Source: Pseudomonadota bacterium | GTDB taxonomy: Bacteria > Pseudomonadota > Gammaproteobacteria > Burkholderiales > Thiobacillaceae | Length of the DNA stretch: 9,810 bases | NCBI GenBank assembly: GCA_021821425.1 | Contig: JAKACL010000094.1 | Span: 1 to 9,810, forward strand | Direction: 5' to 3' | Part shown: in pieces, positions 6,463-9,810 of the stretch | Layout: each line of letters begins with the position of its first letter | Position numbering within the stretch: the first letter of the stretch is position 1 | Translations under genes and position numbers: made by a program | The notes under the pieces: model-generated | Database searches by the model: none | What the model saw: only the letters and a program-made list of their open reading frames with translations | What the model was told of the DNA's origin: nothing

Positions 6463-7520
6463 CGGATGCCGACCAGCGCGAGGGCCAGGAATATCAGCAG
6501 CGGCAGGCTCACCACCGCCGCCGCCGGCCAGTCGTTGAGCAGTCCCAGATGGCCGAACAGCCGGCTCAGCAGGTGGAAGCTCAGGCCGGTCAGAATGCCG
6601 ATGAAAATCTTGGCGCTGGTGCCCCCGGCGCGGGGACCCTGGATCGCGAACGGCATGACGATCAGCATCATGATGGGGATGACGAAGGGGTTGATGAATT
6701 TCGACCACAGTGCAATCTCGTAACGGGTGGCCTTCTGGTTGTTTTCCTTCAGGTGCGTCACATAGCGCCACAGGGTCCGCGACGACATTTTCTCCGGCGC
6801 TATCAGCAGCACGCTGAGAATATCGGGCGTCAACACCGATTGCCATTCCTGACGTTCGCTGCGGACCGCGCGGATGCCGCCGTCCGCATCGAAATGCGTT
6901 TCCATCACCTGCTGCAGATCCCAGGTCTGGCCGCCGCGCCAATCGGCCTTCTCGGCGGCCCGGATCGAGCCCAGATGGCCGTCGGCCTCGAAGCCATAGA
7001 TCTCGACCCCGCGCAACGTGTTATCCGCCATCACCTCGCGCACATTGATGAAGGCGCTGCCATCCTTGACCCACAGTCCGGAACGGAACTGCTGCGCCAC
7101 CACCGCGCGGGTGGCCAGCAGCTTGTAGCGTTGTGCGGCCTGCTCGGACCAGGGCGCGACGAATTCGCCGAGCAGCAACAGCAGCATCGACAACACCGCG
7201 CCGATCATTGCGAAGTAGCCCGCCACCCGCCAGTTGGACAGGCCCGACACCCGCATCACCGCGTATTCCGAATTGCCCACCAGGCGCGACAGCGCGAACA
7301 ACGTGCCGATCAGTGCCGCCACCGGCAGGATTTCGTAGAGGTGCCCGGGCATGTTCAGCAACACCACCACGATGGCCTGACCCAGACCGTAATCGTTGCG
7401 GCCCAGGCTGCCAAGCTCCTGCATCACGTCAAAGAAGGCGAATAGCACCATCAGCGCCAGCAGGATGAATCCCGACGCCACCAGCACCTGGCTGGCCAGG
7501 TATCGCGCCAGCAGGCTCAT
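6444..7520 (-). CDS. lptG: LPS export ABC transporter permease LptG
   Basis: 358-aa inner-membrane permease (E. coli LptG is 360 aa). With LptF and two LptB ATPases it extracts lipopolysaccharide from the inner membrane and passes it to the periplasmic LptC-LptA bridge. Six hydrophobic segments are visible at about 11-30, 62-82, 100-120, 270-292, 302-322 and 333-353, with a periplasmic beta-jellyroll domain between the third and fourth (about 125-265). The cytoplasmic coupling helix SEYAVMRVSGLSNWRV (84-99) follows TM2, as expected for LptB contact. The ATG overlaps the lptF stop as ATGA and has GGAGG at 7526-7530, 5 nt upstream, so coupled, near-equal synthesis of LptF and LptG is expected. 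The TAG stop lies within the start of the DUF455 gene. Confidence 0.95.
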   Translation of the reverse strand: MSLLARYLASQVLVASGFILLALMVLFAFFDVMQELGSLGRNDYGLGQAIVVVLLNMPGHLYEILPVAALIGTLFALSRLVGNSEYAVMRVSGLSNWRVAGYFAMIGAVLSMLLLLLGEFVAPWSEQAAQRYKLLATRAVVAQQFRSGLWVKDGSAFINVREVMADNTLRGVEIYGFEADGHLGSIRAAEKADWRGGQTWDLQQVMETHFDADGGIRAVRSERQEWQSVLTPDILSVLLIAPEKMSSRTLWRYVTHLKENNQKATRYEIALWSKFINPFVIPIMMLIVMPFAIQGPRAGGTSAKIFIGILTGLSFHLLSRLFGHLGLLNDWPAAAVVSLPLLIFLALALVGIRWVDRR

Positions 7521-8596
7521 GCGGGCCTCCCGCGCGGCGCGTTCTGGTGCGCACGCAGATAAAACAGGACGCCCACCGCAAGCAGCATCACCAGGTGGGC
7601 CGACACCATCCCCACCCAGGGATTGAGCTTGGCCTGAGACACCCAGGCCTGCGACAGCGACAGCAGGTTGTTGTAGACGAAATACAGCAGCAGCGCGACC
7701 AGCAAGCCATAGGAACGGCGCGCCCGCGTGTTGACGTAGCTCAGCGGAACCGCCATGACCGCAAGAATCAGCGCGGAAACCGGCACGCCCAATCGCCACA
7801 GCAATTCGGCCCGCGCCTGCGGCGAGGGGTCGGCCAGCAAGGTCCTCACGTCCGCTTCGCGAACGCCGGCATCGCTGGCCTCCACGGCGACCGGATCGAG
7901 ACGCATCCAGTAGCGCTCGAACTGCACGATGCGGTAATCGAGCTGGCCGGGTATGCCTTCATAGCGGCGACCGTCCTTGAAAACCAGGTAGCGCGACCCG
8001 TCCGGCATCTGGGTATGGCTGCCCTCGCGCGCGACCACCAGACCCAGCTGGCCGTCGATGCGCGACTGCATGAAGACGTTGCGCACGATACCGGTCAGCG
8101 GGTTGAGCGATTCGACATAGTAGACACGCTGGTTGGCGCCCGATTCGGCGAACATTCCGGCAGCGATCAGCGTGCTGTCGCTGCGGCTGTGCAGGTCCTG
8201 GCGGTATTCGCTTTTCTTGCCCTGCATCCACGGAGTGATCACCAGCGTCAACAGCAGGATCACCAGCGCGAACGGCACTGCAAAGGCCAGCACCGGGCGC
8301 AGCCACTGCTGGAGCGAGAGGCCGGCATTGAACCATATGACCATCTCGCTGTCTCGCCACATACGAGACAAGGGCAGCAGCACCCCCACGAACAGCGCGA
8401 TCGTCATCAACACCGGCAAAAAGTGCAGCAGGGAAAATCCGAGGAAAACGAAAACGGCCTCGTTGGCGAGTTCGCCGCGCGCCACGTCGCCGAGCAGGCG
8501 GATGAACAGCACCACCAGCGCAATCGCCACCAGCACCGTCAGCACGGCCCCGGTGGTGAGGGCCATCTCGCGGGTCAGCGCGCGGCGATAGAGCAT
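7517..8596 (-). CDS. lptF: LPS export ABC transporter permease LptF
   Basis: 359-aa partner of LptG (E. coli LptF is 366 aa) with the same layout: hydrophobic segments at about 12-36, 49-78, 100-123, 270-290, 298-317 and 329-348, and a periplasmic jellyroll domain between TM3 and TM4. The coupling helix region is WRDSEMVIWFNAGLSLQQWLRP (80-101). The N-terminus MLYRRALTREMALT matches the usual LptF opening (MxxxRxLxRE), so ATG 8596 is preferred. An in-frame ATG at 8641 would add 15 residues (MSKHRFVRKRYPDCP); that extension is basic and unlike the family. Neither start has a good SD. lptF is divergent from pepA, as in E. coli, and its 3' end overlaps lptG. Confidence 0.94.
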   Translation of the reverse strand: MLYRRALTREMALTTGAVLTVLVAIALVVLFIRLLGDVARGELANEAVFVFLGFSLLHFLPVLMTIALFVGVLLPLSRMWRDSEMVIWFNAGLSLQQWLRPVLAFAVPFALVILLLTLVITPWMQGKKSEYRQDLHSRSDSTLIAAGMFAESGANQRVYYVESLNPLTGIVRNVFMQSRIDGQLGLVVAREGSHTQMPDGSRYLVFKDGRRYEGIPGQLDYRIVQFERYWMRLDPVAVEASDAGVREADVRTLLADPSPQARAELLWRLGVPVSALILAVMAVPLSYVNTRARRSYGLLVALLLYFVYNNLLSLSQAWVSQAKLNPWVGMVSAHLVMLLAVGVLFYLRAHQNAPRGRPA

Positions 8597-8610
8597 GGGA
8601 CAATCCGGGT

Positions 8611-8631
8611 ACCGTTTGCGAACAAACCGGT
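8611..8631 (-). promoter_or_regulatory. TTCG-loop hairpin in the lptF leader
   Basis: Read on the minus strand, ACC and GTTTG pair with CAAAC and GGT around a TTCG tetraloop, with one bulged G. The structure gives 8 bp and ends 14 nt before the lptF ATG at 8596. No T-run follows, so it is not an intrinsic terminator. It could tune initiation at lptF, where no strong Shine-Dalgarno is present, or be chance. Confidence 0.3.
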
Positions 8632-8634
8632 GTT

Positions 8635-8664
8635 TTGACATTCCGTCACGCCTGCGCCAATAAT
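8635..8664 (+). promoter_or_regulatory. Sigma70-type promoter of pepA
   Basis: A perfect -35 TTGACA (8635-8640) is followed after 18 nt by AATAAT (8659-8664), five of six matches to TATAAT. Predicted initiation near 8671 leaves a leader of about 55 nt before the pepA ATG. This is the best two-box promoter in the window. It lies entirely inside the lptF leader, so RNA polymerase or a regulator bound here could affect both directions. Confidence 0.6.
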
Positions 8665-8681
8665 CGCCGGGTCGGCAACAT
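8646..8681 (-). CDS. Possible 11-codon leader ORF upstream of lptF
   Basis: On the minus strand GGGGAGG (the GGAGG core at 8686-8690) lies 4 nt before an ATG at 8681, which opens an 11-residue frame (MLPTRRLLAQA) ending in TGA at 8646-8648. It has a better ribosome binding site than lptF itself, whose ATG is 49 nt beyond this stop and in another frame. It contains two arginine and four leucine codons but no long run of one amino acid. A real leader peptide would need a promoter upstream of 8690; a weak candidate exists at 8708-8736. A chance match of this length is quite possible. Confidence 0.2.
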   Translation of the reverse strand: MLPTRRLLAQA

Positions 8682-8707
8682 CGATCCTCCCCGTATCGGC
8701 AAATTGC

Positions 8708-8736
8708 ATTTTTTTGAGCACAGACATGGAAAACAA
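8708..8736 (-). promoter_or_regulatory. Weak candidate lptF promoter
   Basis: On the minus strand TTGTTT (8736-8731, three of six matches to TTGACA) and AAAAAT (8713-8708, four of six) are separated by 17 nt. It would start lptF mRNA near 8701, giving a leader of about 105 nt that overlaps the pepA start. No better minus-strand candidate was seen between 8597 and 8725. Confidence 0.2.
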
Positions 8737-9810
8737 GGAAATCGAACTTGAATTTAGCATAAAAAGCGGCGCCCCCGAAAAGCAGCGCACCGCCTGTGTG
8801 GTGGTCGGCGTGTTCGAAAGCCGCAAGCTGTCGGACCCTGCCATGGACATCGATCGCGCCAGCGACGGCTACCTGTCCGAGATTCTGCGCGGCGGCGACA
8901 TGGACGGCAAGGCCGGCAGCACGCTGCTGCTGCACCGGGTGCCCAACATCCTGGCAGACCGGGTGCTGCTGGTCGGTCTGGGCAAGGAGCGCGACTTCCA
9001 CGAAAAAGCCTATCGCGACGCCATCGCCTGTGCCGTCAAGACGCTGCGCGACACCGGCTCGATGGAGGCCACCATCACGCTCAGCGAAATTCCGCTGAAG
9101 AAGCGCGATACCTCCTGGAACATCGAGCAGGCGGTGATCAGCGCGCACGATGCGCTGTATCGATTCGACCGCATGAAGAGCAAACCGAGCGAAGCGCGCC
9201 GTCCGCTCAAGCGCGTCACCTTTGCGGTGACACGGCGCGGCGAGCTCAAGTTCGGCGAAGTCGGCCTCGCACGTGGCCTGGCCATCGCCCACGGCATCCA
9301 GCTCGCCAAGGACCTGGGCAACACACCCTCCAACATCTGCACCCCGGAATACCTGGCGGGCGAGGCCAAGAAAGTGGCGAAGGCCCACGGCTTCGGCTGC
9401 GAAGTACTGGACTACGCCGCCTGCGAAAAACTCGGCATGGGCTCCTTCCTGTCGGTCGGCAAGGGCAGCGACAAGCCGCCGCGCTTCATCGTGCTGAAGC
9501 ACATGGGCGGCAAAAAAGGCGACAAGCCGGTAGTACTGGTCGGCAAGGCCGTTACCTTCGACGCCGGCGGCATTTCGCTGAAGCCGGCCGGCGAAATGGA
9601 CGAGATGAACTACGACATGAGCGGTGGCGGCGCGGTCATCGCCACCTTCCGCGCCATCGGCGAACTGGGCCTGAAGCTCAATCTCGTCGGCCTGATCCCG
9701 GCCTGCGAGAACATGCCGGACGCCAGTGCCAACAAGCCGGGCGACATCGTCACCTCGATGTCCGGCCAGACCATCGAAATCCTCAACACCGATGCCGAAG
9801 GCCGCCTGAT
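8726..9810 (+). CDS. pepA: Leucyl aminopeptidase PepA (M17 family), 3' end outside the window
   Basis: The first 361 codons of a gene whose family runs to about 500 aa; no stop or frameshift occurs in the window. PepA is a hexameric two-metal aminopeptidase that removes N-terminal residues in the cytoplasm; in E. coli it also binds DNA (carAB control, XerCD recombination at cer). The N-terminal domain holds FSIKSGAPEKQRTACVVVGVFE (10-31) and DLGNTPSNICTPEYLA (198-213). The M17 metal and catalytic residues are present: Lys274 in VGKAVTFDAGG, Asp279, Lys286, Asp297 in NYDM, and NTDAEGRL with Asp356, Glu358 and Arg360, each offset by +4 from E. coli. The ATG extends the usual MEFSIKSG start by about 8 residues (MENKEIEL), and its SD is weak (GAG at 8716-8718). 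It is divergent from lptF. Confidence 0.95.
   Translation, partial: MENKEIELEFSIKSGAPEKQRTACVVVGVFESRKLSDPAMDIDRASDGYLSEILRGGDMDGKAGSTLLLHRVPNILADRVLLVGLGKERDFHEKAYRDAIACAVKTLRDTGSMEATITLSEIPLKKRDTSWNIEQAVISAHDALYRFDRMKSKPSEARRPLKRVTFAVTRRGELKFGEVGLARGLAIAHGIQLAKDLGNTPSNICTPEYLAGEAKKVAKAHGFGCEVLDYAACEKLGMGSFLSVGKGSDKPPRFIVLKHMGGKKGDKPVVLVGKAVTFDAGGISLKPAGEMDEMNYDMSGGGAVIATFRAIGELGLKLNLVGLIPACENMPDASANKPGDIVTSMSGQTIEILNTDAEGRL

Noticed and set aside
5998..6942. 314-codon frame as a separate gene
   Set aside because: Its upstream half is a shadow of lptG; only the part from about 6462 is real, as the 5' half of the DUF455 gene.
8597..9502. Long upstream extension of lptF in the same frame
   Set aside because: It runs antisense through pepA and has no homology. 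The LptF N-terminus starts at 8596.

Overview
This is GC-rich bacterial chromosome carrying single-copy housekeeping genes. The proteins (accA next to tilS, an Ndk-RlmN pair, the divergent pepA / lptF-lptG arrangement, and a RoxA-type ribosomal oxygenase) look proteobacterial. The sequence style and gene order best fit a betaproteobacterium, perhaps of the Thiobacillus/Nitrosomonadales type. That placement is inference from protein resemblance. No mobile element, phage gene, CRISPR array, tRNA or rRNA was found.

Layout. Positions 1-3954 form a tightly packed minus-strand block, in transcription order bcp, slyD, accA, tilS, ndk, rlmN (rlmN runs off the left edge). The bcp and slyD genes share a GTGA overlap and accA and tilS overlap by 32 bp. 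Positions 3955-4022 form a 68-bp divergent promoter region. From there a plus-strand pair runs right: a JmjC/cupin ribosomal-protein hydroxylase (RoxA/YcfD type) and a small PLD-like protein of unknown function (DUF7931-like), joined by an ATGA overlap. It converges at about 5624-5653 on a second minus-strand operon: lptF, lptG (ATGA overlap) and a DUF455 ferritin-like gene that overlaps the lptG end. A 129-bp divergent region (8597-8725) separates lptF from pepA, which runs off the right edge.

Functions. The genes cover peroxide defence (Bcp), protein folding and metal handling (SlyD), the committed step of fatty-acid synthesis (AccA), tRNA-Ile2 decoding (TilS), nucleotide balance (Ndk), rRNA/tRNA methylation (RlmN), ribosomal protein hydroxylation (RoxA), LPS export (LptFG) and peptide breakdown (PepA).

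No new multi-gene system is visible. The points most worth a second look are: a perfect TATAAT only 5 nt before the roxA start with no ribosome binding site, suggesting a leaderless mRNA; a DUF455 gene disrupted by what looks like loss of one A inside the codon for a metal-ligand histidine; a possible short leader ORF and hairpin before lptF; and a Bcp without the canonical resolving cysteine.
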